Translations under genes and position numbers: made by a program
Notes under the pieces: generated by a model
What the model was told of the DNA's origin: nothing
Database searches by the model: none
Seen by the model: the letters and a program-made list of their open reading frames with translations, nothing else
NCBI GenBank assembly: GCA_025449115.1
Contig: JAHLKC010000027.1
Coordinates: 282,651 to 346,650, forward strand
Length of the DNA: 64,000 nucleotides
Direction of reading: 5' to 3'
Origin: Chytridium lagenaria
Taxonomy: Eukaryota > Chytridiomycota > Chytridiomycetes > Chytridiales > Chytridiaceae
In this document: one piece after another, positions 1-11,477 of the stretch
How positions within the stretch are numbered: the stretch's first letter is position 1
How the letters are laid out: every line of letters starts with the position of its first letter

Positions 1-1383
1 GGTGTCTTGTTTTCATCGTTTCTTCTGCGAACTGAGAACCATGTTGGCGATGTGTCTTTTTGTGCCTGTTTTGTTGACGGCGTTTCGGGTTGAGACTCTT
101 TGACCCCTAGTATCCACCAAAATATGTGAGTCTTTCAACATAAATATAATTACATGTTCGCTCCCGTCCCGGGAGTCTGTAATCGTCCATCCTTCTATCT
201 ATACTTTCGCTACATATTTAATTCTTTCTCCTTCCGTCTAATATGGTATCCTCAATTCTCCAATCCGTTGATCTTCCTTCTCCTATCATTATTGCTATCT
301 TCTTCTTCCATCCTCTTAGCACTCTTTATACCATTTGTACCTTCCTATCAGCGTCAAAATTGAACTTACAAGCAGTGCGATTCATGAATGTACCAACTCG
401 AGGAGATATGTTGTATGCCTGGAATACGCAAGCGTTGTTCACCCCGATTGATATGCCAACTAGTAGCTTGTGTAATTCGTTGGGTCCGAGTATGGATTTT
501 ACTTGCAGACGGAGCTTCCAGTTATGACCAGGTCTGTTGCTGAATCGGCTCATCTTGAATTCTGACGTATTGCTTGCAGCTACCAAGAACGGAAGGATCA
601 CGCATAATGGAATTTTTGGCTTCTTAGCCTCAAAGCTTGCGACGTAGCTTTCTGTTTTGATAATGGTAAAATAGATTAATGTTAAGCGAAGGATTGCTAA
701 AAACGGATAGTGTATGGATATCATGACATTGTAAGTATCGTACCATCATGAAAGAACGCTCGTTTTACTGCCTTCTTGTAGTCGGCTTTGGGGTTGTTGA
801 TCCCAGCGAATCCGTGTTTTTTGTTAAATAGTCCTATCGTTCTTTTGTGCTTTAGTATTTAATGCTTTCTCACTGTCTAATACTTCTCAATAGCCTTGTG
901 AAGTTGCATCGTTTCTGGCGCGTATTGAATTATGGTTGTTACATCCATCACTGCCCTGCTTTCTGGAGATATTGTTTCGTCCACTGTTGCTATCTTGTCG
1001 TTCGTAACGATAAACGGACTCCTGTGACCTTCTGCCTCTCCTTTCCTGTCTATGATCTCTTCAATTGCCATCTTCTTCTTTGGGTGGTTGTCTTCTTCGT
1101 CGTCATCCTGCCTTATCGTTTCTTTGGGGGCATGCTGTATATTTCTGTGACTTTTTTTTCTTTTCTACTGTTCTTGCTTTTTTTCTCTCATATACATAAA
1201 GTACTCTTCTATACTATGCACCCGGCTCGGGATTTTTTATATACCCTGGTCGTATAATATCCCTTGTCTAATTCTTTCTCTAATGACAACCTGTCAAAGT
1301 GAGGTTATGACTGCTTCGTCTTTTTTTGCTTCTTCCTCGTTTTTCTTACCACCCCATTGCTTTATTTCTTTTTAATCTATTCT
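1..1383. other. Leading region without a supported gene
   Basis: Only short, unconvincing open frames are present on either strand. One GC-rich hairpin, GCTCCCGTCCCGGGAGT, sits at 160-176. It is the reverse-complement form of the hairpin family that recurs in introns of the Helitron-like gene further right. A weaker related motif (CCCGGCTCGGG) lies near 1220. The hairpin suggests that the mobile element may already have begun at or before the left edge, but no terminus can be recognised. Confidence 0.5.
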
Positions 1384-2992
1384 ATGATGGTCCTTTCACC
1401 TACCAACTCTGATGATGAGGTTCGAGTTCTCAACGGCGACGATTGCGATAACGATGCGGATAAAACTCTCCTAGAGGCATGTCGGACAGGTGTAGTCAAG
1501 TCTGCTGCTGAAGCCGGTATACATGCCCTTGTCTCTTTCGCCGTATTGCGAGTTTTATGGTCGGGGAAGGACTTTGACCAGAAGTTCGAAAACTTGATCA
1601 AGATTACCCCAAACAAGAAGAACGTGAAGACGGCTTTCAACAAGATCATCAAGCGGGGTAGTGATCTTACGATGCATGGATCAGATGCCGCGCAAACTCT
1701 GTTTCATGATTGGCCGGCGATGGTAAAAAGGGATGTTTCCTTTGCGGAAAATGTGATGTGAGTAGCTCTCCTTTTTCGATCCTGTTTTTTAATATGGGCT
1801 GTACACAGGACTGTTAAGGAGTATATGATGACCAAGTTTCGGGTTCTTTACGCGCGTGATCTTTCTATAACGGCTCTTACCCAAATCGATACCTTCCCCG
1901 CTGAAAACGCAACGGTCCGGAAAAAGCGCAAGCTTGATAAAGATGTCAAGGATGCTGATGATGATTCGCGCTCGGCTCCTTCCTCGACTGTTAAACCAAT
2001 CACTTTGTATTTAATTTCTTTTATCTTTCGTTCTTACGTTGCTATTGTCCATAGTACCCCATCTGCTTTGGAGCTTATTTTTGCTCAAACCTTGGATACT
2101 CTTCTCGAATGGGTTGCTCGTGCTCTTACCTTGGCTCCTAAAAAGGACGACGTTAAGGCCATCACCTACGGGCCTGAACTGTATAAGTTGGTTTATGGTT
2201 TTGAGCCTGATCTCCTCTTTGCGAGCACTTCAGAGACTGTTGCACTATCGCTCTTGGAATGTAGTTCTTCGGTGCTGCCACTGCTTCTGCAGCTTTTTGA
2301 TTTGGAGTGGGATTTGAGTCCCGACGTTATATATCCTGTTCTTGTTGCAACCGTAATTATCTTATATATTATGTCCTCATCACTAATTATTTATTTTAGT
2401 TCACGGTATGCTGCTCGAAGTATATTGGCTCCTATCAGTCCATTGTTGAAAAGCTTCCCTCGCCAACCGCTTCGATTTCAAGGGTGGGCATTTGAAGGCC
2501 CTCTTCAAGATTCTCGCGACATCCTGGTTACGACTGTTTGAACCCCACGCCAAGGCTATGCTCACCTTGCTCAGTAAAACTACCGCAAAAACACTAACCT
2601 TGCGCGTTGGAAGCGGTTTGACGTTGAAGGATTTGCACGATGGAAGTGTTTGCCTTGTTGACGGTGTTATTGTAAGAATCCCTGCTTTTATAGAATTCGT
2701 CTTTTCTTTTTTTATCACGACTAGATTCGCTCATCTTTAACTTAACACTCATGAACCAGATGATAGTATATTACTGGGTCCAATACGTTTAGTTACTCGG
2801 CACTGTCCTGATTGCACTGTACCGAGCGTTGAAATTAAAGAGGTTTGTGCACTAACAATGTGTCAAAGTGTAATTTGGTGTTTAGGTTAAGCAGGATCCG
2901 TTCACAATATGTCGCGCGGTCCCCTTGAATACAAGTGAAGGAAAGAGATTGATCAGCGACTCTTCCGCTCTACCCTTAATACTTGTGCCTGT
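1384..2992 (+). CDS. Hypothetical multi-exon protein upstream of (or N-terminal to) the Helitron Rep-helicase
   Basis: I do not recognise this protein. Coding-like exons can be followed by splice signals: 1384-1757 joins 1809 onward across a GTGAGT...CAG intron, restoring a Met codon. Further putative introns begin near 2006 and 2325. Frame changes occur around 2400-2490. Later pieces (about 2760-2850 and 2885-2992) contain a CPDC motif that could bind zinc. The N-terminal part is acidic, followed by a Lys-rich stretch (RKKRK, about 1918-1935). The gene runs in the same direction as the Rep-helicase gene and ends just before that gene's zinc knuckle, so it may be its N-terminal portion or a second ORF of the same element. 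Exon boundaries after 2400 are uncertain. Confidence 0.35.
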
Positions 2993-3182
2993 AAATCTGT
3001 TCACCTAACTATGACTTGACTAACTTTCACTTTATTTTGTTGATTATTATATACTACATAAATCGCATTATCCTAAATATATCTCCTGAAAAAAAAGTAG
3101 TGTTTATTCATCATAGCTGTCCCAATCTAGCTGGAAATGTGAGTTTATACCTTTTTGTTCTGATCTGATTTGTTTAGCTCTT

Positions 3183-6100
3183 ATGAAACCATCGACTTGT
3201 ACGTCCTGCTTGCGAGTTGGTTGTAAAGCCAACTATCCTACATGTCCAAGGTTCAGGATCCGAGCATGCACGGCTTGCGGTGAGATTGGACACAAGATGA
3301 AGACTTCGAGGCTGTGCAGGATGAACGACAGTAAGAGCCCTTTGATCATCCTGTTGGTATGCTAACCTCATATATGTTTTAGAAAATCTAGTCGCGCGGT
3401 CGACAACAGGGGTTCCCACGAATTTGCATCGAGCTGCTCCTACTCTGTCGACGCCATATATCTATAATGATGTTGCTGCTTCGTCAACATTGATCAACCT
3501 GCAAGCAACAACCATTCAAGAAAACGGGCACCAAGTATACGCTTCTCCTGCACCGTCTATTACCCTACCTGCATTGCATCGATCTTGTGATACTTTTCAA
3601 TGCCTTTGGTTCATCCCACTTTATCGGATGCTCAAAAGATCTACCCACAATTGACGCCAATGAATCTACCTTCGTTATCTCAAGCGCTGCTCATTAATCC
3701 TTTTCAATCGACGTCGGCGAGATCATTTAATTCTCGTTCTTCCCTGTCAACTTCTCATGCAAACCCTGACACCTTCTCATCACCACAAGATGAGCTAAGA
3801 TACGTTAATATGATACGACAGAGATCTAGACGAGCAAGGAGGTCACAGCAGGAAGCAGACGCTGCAAGGGAGGGAGATCGAATTAATAAGCAGCGCGAAC
3901 GCACCCTTTTGAATGAGGCTCGTAAAGAGTCTATCTTAGAAAATGATCGACTCACGCATGCTGAGGCGTATCGAACATCGAACGGAGCGAGGCTCAAGGC
4001 GTCACGACGAAGTCTACAGCAAATGAAACATTTGATGGACCTCGATGTTTGCGACAAAATGGACAATGACTTCCTGTTTCACTTACCAACAACAGATGAC
4101 TCCCACCGAGTATATGGAGAAGCAGTCAAGGAACTTTCTTTAGATGCAATGGTTCAACACCCGTGCGCATCTTGTCATCGTAGCTGGTTTTTGGATGATA
4201 TTACCATCAATCCATTGGATGATATATGGATTAAGGTAATTGGGCTTGAAACTCGAATACTAAATAATATTAGCGACTTCAGATCCTTAAGACGGATGAC
4301 GTTGTAGTGGCGTCGGAGTTACGTCTTCTGTACGACTGTTCAAATTACAATGTTGGACTTCAAGATTGCTTTTTGTATAAAGGAGGTGGGTTCTTTCATC
4401 ACATAAAGTTCGATCTCGTTCTATCGTACTTCTTTGAAAACGTGCTACTGTCTTCAAAGTTGGCGGTAGCATTGCTATTGCATCTCTATAAGTCGTATGT
4501 TTTTTCCCGGACAAAGAGTATAACCAAATCCATTTCTTTTGAACGCGTTGTTCGAGTGTCTATCTCTTTATTTATTGTTTGCTCCCGGAACGGGAGCTTT
4601 GAATTATTACCGTTGCTCCTGAACAGCATTTAATATGTGCTCCCGGGACGGGAGCTCTACCGTAATTTATTATTTGTATAATTGCTCCCAGCACGGGAGC
4701 TCAATTCCTACTTTTCTCTTTGTATCTTGGCTCCCGAGACGGGAGCTCTAGAACTTTGTCTATCACTTTGTTTGCGCTCCCGGCACGGGAGCTTTATCCT
4801 ATTTAGCTGTGTTCCCGGGACGGGAGCTCTTAAACTACGTTTATCATTTTGTATGCGCTCCCGGCATGGGAGCTCTTAATCTAAGTTTCTCATTTTGTAT
4901 GCTCTCCTGCCACGGTACCTCATATCCAACTTATCTCTTTGTATCTGCTGCCGGGACGGGAGCTCTTAAACTACTTTTCTCATTTTGTGTCGTTCTTCTT
5001 CGATTATTATTATCTATCCTCTTCTCCTTTTATCTCCTTTCATGGTATTATGTGGTCTGAGGTCATACCAATTTGATGAAAATGTGCTCCCGACGGATCT
5101 TCTGTTTATTATGTAAATATTTTGAATTGGTCCGGGGACGGGAGTATACGCTTTTACATCTTTATGTGCTCCTTGGGGAATGCTTCCGGGACGGGTTTAA
5201 TATTTCATCCTTGTCTTGCTAATATTTCTTTACAATTTAGCTTTTCGAGTCAATGACTGCGGTGACTATAGTTTTTTTCTGTGTGTCTCCTGTCGAGAAT
5301 CCATTTCGGGCTCCAAAATGCCGTATGGGGCAATCGCCGATGGAAACTACATTGGTTATTTACCACGAGCGTTTTCAAAGATCTCTAGGATTGAGGAGCA
5401 ACTTTTGTCTCTCTACACTCCCTGTGTTTACCTTTCAACCGTGACTGGCGGGGAACATCGAACTATCAAGTCCCATCATTACATCGTTCGGAATACATCT
5501 GGAGCAATTGCTGGAATGCTACCAACTACTTTGTCGGGGAAATGCAGGATTGTGATGGTTGGGCCTATGACACCGATGCAAAAGGCCATAGTTCAAATGC
5601 GATATACGGCTGACGTCGATGGTGTTCTTCGGCCATTCTTGGCACATTTAAAGCGTTTCAATCCTAACTACGCCTCTATTGAATTGGAAAATTCTTTTCC
5701 TGATACCAGTGGGGAAGGTCGTGTTTTTACAATATCTGTGGTCTAATAACTCGTAGGAATTCTTATTGATCGAACAGATGGAAACTCCAGCGGCGAGACT
5801 CCAATGTCTGAGGCTGCACTTTCCCATCTACACGCGTCTTCATCAGTATATAATAATTCTGGCTCAATACTTACGCCTGCTGATATCACTGAAGATCATA
5901 CACTTTTGGACACCGAACGGAACACGTTGCTTTTCAGATGGCAGAAGAGCCATATCAATCCGCTTCTGGGGAATCGTTCTTAATTCGTCGGTCAAACCAA
6001 CACCCGACGGTATCCTTAGAATGCCTGATTACAGAGATGTTTGTTTCTCTATTTCCTTATGGCCGTGGGGGGCCGAAGGAGAAGAGACAACATCATATGA

Positions 6101-9100
6101 GCTTTGAATCCTGGGTTCGCTACTGCCTTCAGCGACACGGTGAAGACGGTAACCCATTTGAAAAACACTATGGATTTCTTATGGTTGCGTTTGACTATCT
6201 TGCTTTGAAGAAGGCAAATAGTAAACTCTATTATTCACTAAAAGTGAGTAAAGAAGCTCTTCAAGCGGGTCAGGTTACATCGCAAAGCATCCAAAAGTTT
6301 ATGGTACATTCGAAGAATGTTGGTTGCCAAAATGCAAGGACGACGCCCACCTGAACCTTCAGCAGAGGTGAAGCACTTATTGTCATTGCGACGTGGCATT
6401 ACGCTTGGTGAGCAAGCATTCTGGGGATCCAATGCTAGTCGGCCTGGGCGAGACATCTTTGCTTTGGTTTTACATATAGGTTGGGCGTTTCAACTGTTTG
6501 TTACATTGTCTCCAGATCCTGCTGGAATCTACACAGTAGCTGTGATGTCTGGAGAGGTTCAACAGGAAACCATATCGGAAGTCAACAAAATGCTGTTACC
6601 CACAAAGGCAGATATGAAGTCAATAGCGGCGAGGAATCCTGTGACGGCAGCAAGATATTACCACAAGGCTATTACAACATTCATCTCTAAATGTCTAGGC
6701 TGGGATTGAAATATAGTCGGCCTAAGAAACAGCCAGGACTTTTTGGAGTGACAAAGCATATGTTGTCTCTACAGAAACGCAAAGGGTGGCGACTTGCATG
6801 CCCATATTGTTATCTGGCTATATGGATTCCCGAAAACAACATCAATGATGCAATCAAAGTTGACTGGAGACTCATCACAAGATTCCATGTTCAGGGAGCG
6901 GTTGATTCGCTTTGCTTCTACAATTACACACAACAACGTCCCAGTGCTTGTATCAGATTCTACATGCCCTTATAAAGACTGTCACGGCACTGTATTTCCA
7001 GTAGCGGTTATTCCTGGAGAAGCGTTCAAGCGACCGCTAAAGGACGCAAAACCGGTCCCGACAAGTGAGTGTAGTGATTGTAAGAGACAATATGCACATC
7101 AAGACCTCATAAATTCTCATCTGAAACCTTACCTAAACTATACCATCGACTGCCGCGAGGTTGAACTCACAAAAATGGATATTGATTATATTCGATTCTC
7201 TCCGCCGTCTATAACCGATGAGCGGACTGTGCCTGTTCCTGCGGATGTTGAGGTTACTTTGATTGTGCAGGGGGTCAATGTACATTTTTGGACTCACGTT
7301 GGATCTTGCTTTAAGGTATGAGACTAGTGATAGTTGCTTTGGTATATTTTCAGTCACTTTTGTTTATTCAATTATATAAGTATATGAAGTTTTGACGTGG
7401 AATATCTGGGACAAATGCTGGGTATCCTACAGCACTGGGACGGGAGCGCATGCAGAATGTTTTTAAAGAAATTAATTGACTACATTCTCCCGGGACGGGA
7501 GAGGGGGCTGATATCGATTATAAGTTCTGATAAATATTTAAATAGATCACCGCAAGAACGCCTAAGGGATCAGTGTGCCGTATGTTTTTCCCAAAACCTA
7601 CCGTTAATGAAACCTTCATTGACGGCAACCTTGAGGTTAACCTACAGAGGTCGTGCGGGTCAGAATACGTTAACTCGTTCAATCCAACCATTGCTCTTCT
7701 ATTAAGATGCAATCATGACATCAGTTTTGTTATTGGCTCCAAAACTAAGCACTTGGTTGCTTACATCTGCAAGTACACAATGAAAGCACAGCATTCAGTG
7801 CACAACAACACTGCTCTTTGTGCTGCTGCCTTTGATAAGGCATATACTAGAGTGGTAAGCCGGGAAAATTATAATGATATGACGACTAGAGAACGTGGCT
7901 CCGCTATCCTTCGGTCTCTTATGTACTCTCTAACTAACGCGCAAGAGATGGCCGCACCCCTCTGCGCATTATACGTTCTGTTTGGCGACATATTCTATTG
8001 GAGTCATGAGTCTGTTGCATTATCGGTTGGGCCCATACTTGGCAGAATGAACGGCGAGGAGGCAATAGATGTTACGGTCACCACTAATTTTATTGAGGAC
8101 CTTGCCAACAGGCGCGTCAACGACAAACATGCTATCCTTGATTACTGGTTCCGCCCTAAAGCTCTAGAAGACGAAAACCTTGTTTCATTGGTCGAGAACT
8201 ACCATATGGCTAGAGGAGCTGGACGATTGGATCAGGCCTTGTTGTCTGATCACCCGTTTGCAGGTCGCTACCATTTTGTTGCAAACAAATCCCGAGCAAT
8301 CATGGTTCTCACCGGTATGCACGACAAACTACCAGACATTGCTGGGACCCAACAGGGAGATAAAGCAAGAGAACTTCATTACAAACTACTCTGTATTCTC
8401 TTCAAGCCGCATCGAAAGGGGACGTTGGGTGCAGAATCTTGGGAAGATTTGTTTTCCAATTGGGTTGAGACCAATAAGTCATCTGCATATGTGATTGACG
8501 CGTTGTCTTTTGCCGATATACATGACGACTATCACCAAAGCGTCCGACACGACAAAGCTGCACCACATCGTCAGACTGAAGAAGACATCTGCCTTCACAA
8601 CCATCCTTGTGAGGCACATCATGAGAGTCAAACTATAACATCAGCATATCATACTGAATTGCCTCAAGATGAAGATATGGACGCGGAAAATGGATACGCG
8701 TCTTTGAACGAGACGATGGATTCCAACATTGCACATGCCTATGAAAAAAGGCTGCAGTATATAAGTTCGGTCATGCACGAGATACCAAATGTTGATAAGT
8801 CACTCACAATTTCGGCAACTAGAGTTGAGTCCGGGGTGTTTTGCACATTATCAATACCAAAACGCATTTTGGACGTAAAGCTGTACCAAAATGAGCTGAT
8901 GTTTAGAGATGAACATATTGGAGTCAACATGGGGACTACATATTATCGGTAAACACATCATGCATTTATCTTAAAACTAACAAATGAAATAGAGATAATT
9001 CTAGCCTGTATTGTGAGACACTTGTTGAGCGATTGGTGGAGTGCAGTAGCCCTGTTCCATTTGTGGATCCTTACACCAGACCTGCCCATGAACGAGATAG

Positions 9101-11199
9101 ATCAAAGCTCCCAGTGTATCCTAGTATTCAAGCAGTTGCTATAGCCTTCACATTAAACTTCTGGCAACATTGTGCTTTTGAAGAGGCTGCACGCAAACTC
9201 ATATTCTCATTCCTGAATGACACAGCAGCGGACTCTGGGGACTCGCCGATCTACCAAGCATTCAAGAACATTACCCCAGCTCAAAGACTGCAGAATTCAC
9301 AGCAATTGGTATCGTATGTTGGCGGGGAAGCTGGCGCTGGAAAGTCCGGTATAATTCAAGCATTGATAGCTCTTGCGCGCTTATGGAAGCGAAGAAATAC
9401 TTTGCAAACTACCGGCTTTACAGGAATTAGCGCAATGATGATAGAGGGCGTTACAATGCATTCTCTTTTTGATATCAACCCAACAACTGCAGAGGGTCGA
9501 CTTGCAACTACATATCAGAGAGAGCGCCATAGATGTATTCGTTTTCTCATCATAGATGAAATCTCCATGACTTCTCAAGAACTTGTTGGTGCGGCGGACC
9601 TAGCGGCTCGAGAAATGGCTTCATACCACATGAAGGAAGCTCGTGACATGGTTATGGGTGGTAAGCATGTCATGATGTTTGGGGATTTAATGCAATTATT
9701 ACCGATAAACACACCGTGTGAGTTTTTTCGCGTTCTTTTCCCTCTCTCTTTGTATAAACATATTTCCGAGCCAGGATCCTAGCTTTGCTTTGGTGTTAGG
9801 AGATTCTCCCGGGCCGGGAATTCAACTTGAACCTTCTTTAGACTTTTTCTATGTGCTCCCGGGACGGGAGCTCTATCCTTATTTTCTCATTCTGTGCTCC
9901 CGGGACGGGAGCTCTGCTCTACTGTTTCTTCCTCCCGGCCCGGGAGGTGAAACCGTTGATGACCCTGCTATGCCATTTCAAGGTCGGAAAATTGGCTTCC
10001 CTATTGACGACAGTATCGGCCAGAGATTGCACTTAACAGACCAATTCTTCAATTTAGTTTTCCGGGAACTCACCGATACTTCGACCGCCCTTCAACGACA
10101 GGGTTTTGAAGTGTTTTCAAGAATTAATTTTACGGTTTTCTTGACGCAGAACATGCGGCAAAGAGAAGATCCGCTGTTCACCAGAATTATTAGAGGCATT
10201 CGCTATGGATGCATCACAGATGAGGATCTTGATATTCTTAATCGTCGATGTGTTGATCATCCAGACTTTGAACCTCCGCCAGTGCCAGAGGATTTCGCCA
10301 AAGATGGATACTACTGTCCGGTAGTATGTGCTTTAAACAAAGACAGAGCAGTGATAGGGCAGAGTTTGGCCTTGGTCATGGCCCCGCGTGGTGAACCAAT
10401 CTTCATATGTCGGGCAGAGAAGGCCAAGAAATCAACTAGCACGGTTAACATGGAAACACTGTACGGTCATTCTGACTATATGACTGATTTCATACCCTTC
10501 ACGTTAACATTCTATATTGGTATGCCGGTTATGTTTACAAGAAAGGTCATTAAGGAACCCGACTCAAAACACGACAAGAGCCCCACCACCACGCTGATCC
10601 CTAAAGGAACAATTGCCATAATCGTTGGTGTTCAACTTCATCCTGACGATCGTGGCAAAGGAGCATTACCAAGTTCAGATGGGAAATACAACTTTCAGTA
10701 TTTGACAAGGCTTCCGGATTTTATCTTGTCAAAATACGTGGCTCCGACGATGTCTTGTTCCAAGGGGGCTATCCTGCTGGCGTTATTCCTGTTCGACCTC
10801 TTCACGTTGCTGCAAAGATCTCGATGCCAGGGTGCGTCTCATTTAGCATCACGGTTGATCAGTTTCCTGTTATACCATTCTTTTCTTGTACTCCAGAGAA
10901 GCTGCAAGGAACAACCTTACCTCATGGTGTCATCATTTTGAACCTTCGACGTCGAAGCGCTATTCAAACCGGCACTCTTTATGTTGCCCTTTTCACTAAA
11001 ATCTCTCGTTCTTCTTAATCGCATTACGCGGGAGGATATCAAGTACTTTACACCGACGGAGGCTGTGATGGCTGCAATGCTGAACCTTATGGGCAAGGTT
11101 AGACGACCAGACTATGCTACAGATGAGCAATGGCGGGACTACTATACCTGGATGGTGGAAAACACCGTCACGTCCACTTCTCCAATGGACATTGTGTAA
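3183..11199 (+). CDS. Helitron Rep-helicase (zinc knuckle, DUF6570-like, HUH Rep, PIF1-like helicase), intron-rich, with frameshifts
   Basis: Family knowledge: Helitron RepHel proteins nick and unwind DNA for rolling-circle transposition. Seen, in order: a zinc-knuckle-like Cys/His region (3183-3330, CxxCGxxGHK); a coiled, Arg-rich segment and HPCASCHRSWF (3600-4235); a DUF6570-like block (5300-5717, with AIADGNYIGYLP and EEQLLSLYTPC); the Helitron N domain (5990-6710); the HUH-like motif LHAHIVIW (about 6790-6815); a two-tyrosine YICKY motif (about 7765); a PIF1 Walker A GEAGAGKS (about 9325-9350); Walker B LIIDEISM (about 9545-9570); FLTQNMRQ; YIGMPVMFTRK; and the C-terminal FPVIPFFSCTPEKLQG and LYVAL motifs. 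Supported introns: 3331-3382, 4236-4282, 4386 to about 5270, 5718-5756, about 7316-7577, 8949-8992 and 9718-9946. Single-base shifts occur near 3590, 5980, 6340, 6700 and 10745. The start is uncertain because upstream exons may belong to the same protein. Confidence 0.8.
4581..5200 (+). repeat. GC-hairpin minisatellite inside a Helitron intron
   Basis: About nine recognisable copies of a hairpin with consensus GCTCCCGGGACGGGAGC (7-bp stem, GGA loop) start at 4581, 4639, 4684, 4730, 4776, 4811, 4857, about 4902 (degenerate) and 4947. More decayed copies lie near 5083, 5130 and 5185. Most spacing is 45-46 bp. Loops vary (GGA, GAA, GCA, AGA) while stems stay paired. The whole array lies within the intron between the HPCASC exon and the DUF6570-like exon. 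Confidence 0.85.
7433..7502 (+). repeat. Two GC-hairpin copies in a second Helitron intron
   Basis: A half copy (GGGACGGGAGC, around 7437-7447) and a full copy TCTCCCGGGACGGGAGA at 7486-7502 lie in the intron of about 7316-7577, which separates the HUH-motif exon from the CRMFFPKP exon. The full copy belongs to the same family as the 4.6-5.2 kb array. Confidence 0.75.
9804..9947 (+). repeat. Four GC-hairpin copies in a third Helitron intron, the last overlapping the splice acceptor
   Basis: Copies occur near 9806 (CTCCCGGGCCGGGA), at 9855-9873, at 9896-9914 and at 9931-9947 (CCTCCCGGCCCGGGAGG). All lie in the intron 9718-9946 that interrupts the PIF1 helicase after its LLPINTP motif. The inferred acceptor AG (9945-9946) lies inside the 3' arm of the last hairpin. 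Confidence 0.75.
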
Positions 11200-11477
11200 C
11201 GTTGTACAAACTAATAAAGCATATATTAGGTTTTATTATAATATCAACATCCCACTTTTATTTTTAACAATGTGGAAACTCTATCACGCAAACCAACAAA
11301 ACGAATATTATAACCGTCACAGCAAAATGACTATAAACTATTTTGCCATTAATGATTGCACACATTAAAGCACAAGAAAAAGTGGTCAACTGCATCGTCG
11401 TTCAAGCCTGGTCTCAACTTCAAATACAATACCCCCGATGCCAAAACATTTGAAGTCCATAAAAAAAAATGGACTTA

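Larger units (their letters stand above)
1..11476 (+). mobile_element. Helitron-type rolling-circle transposon (left end not found)
   Basis: The block carries the enzyme set of an autonomous Helitron: a zinc-knuckle region, an HUH-type Rep and a PIF1-like helicase in one orientation. The termini (5' TC, 3' hairpin plus CTRR) were not identified. An 8-bp-stem hairpin with a poly-A loop at 11453-11476 (AAGTCCAT / ATGGACTT) lies 250 bp after the stop codon, but no CTRR follows it, so it is only a weak candidate terminator. The right boundary given is the TA target site of the neighbouring mariner-like element. The GC hairpin at 160 suggests the element may extend past the left edge. Confidence 0.6.

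Noticed and set aside
4581..5000. Regular hairpin repeats with near-constant spacing look at first like a CRISPR array
   Set aside because: Spacers are similar to each other rather than unique, the setting is an intron in a eukaryotic gene, and there are no cas genes.
4682..5060. Two overlapping open frames across the hairpin minisatellite
   Set aside because: They are products of a 45-46 bp repeat lacking stops and lie inside an intron.
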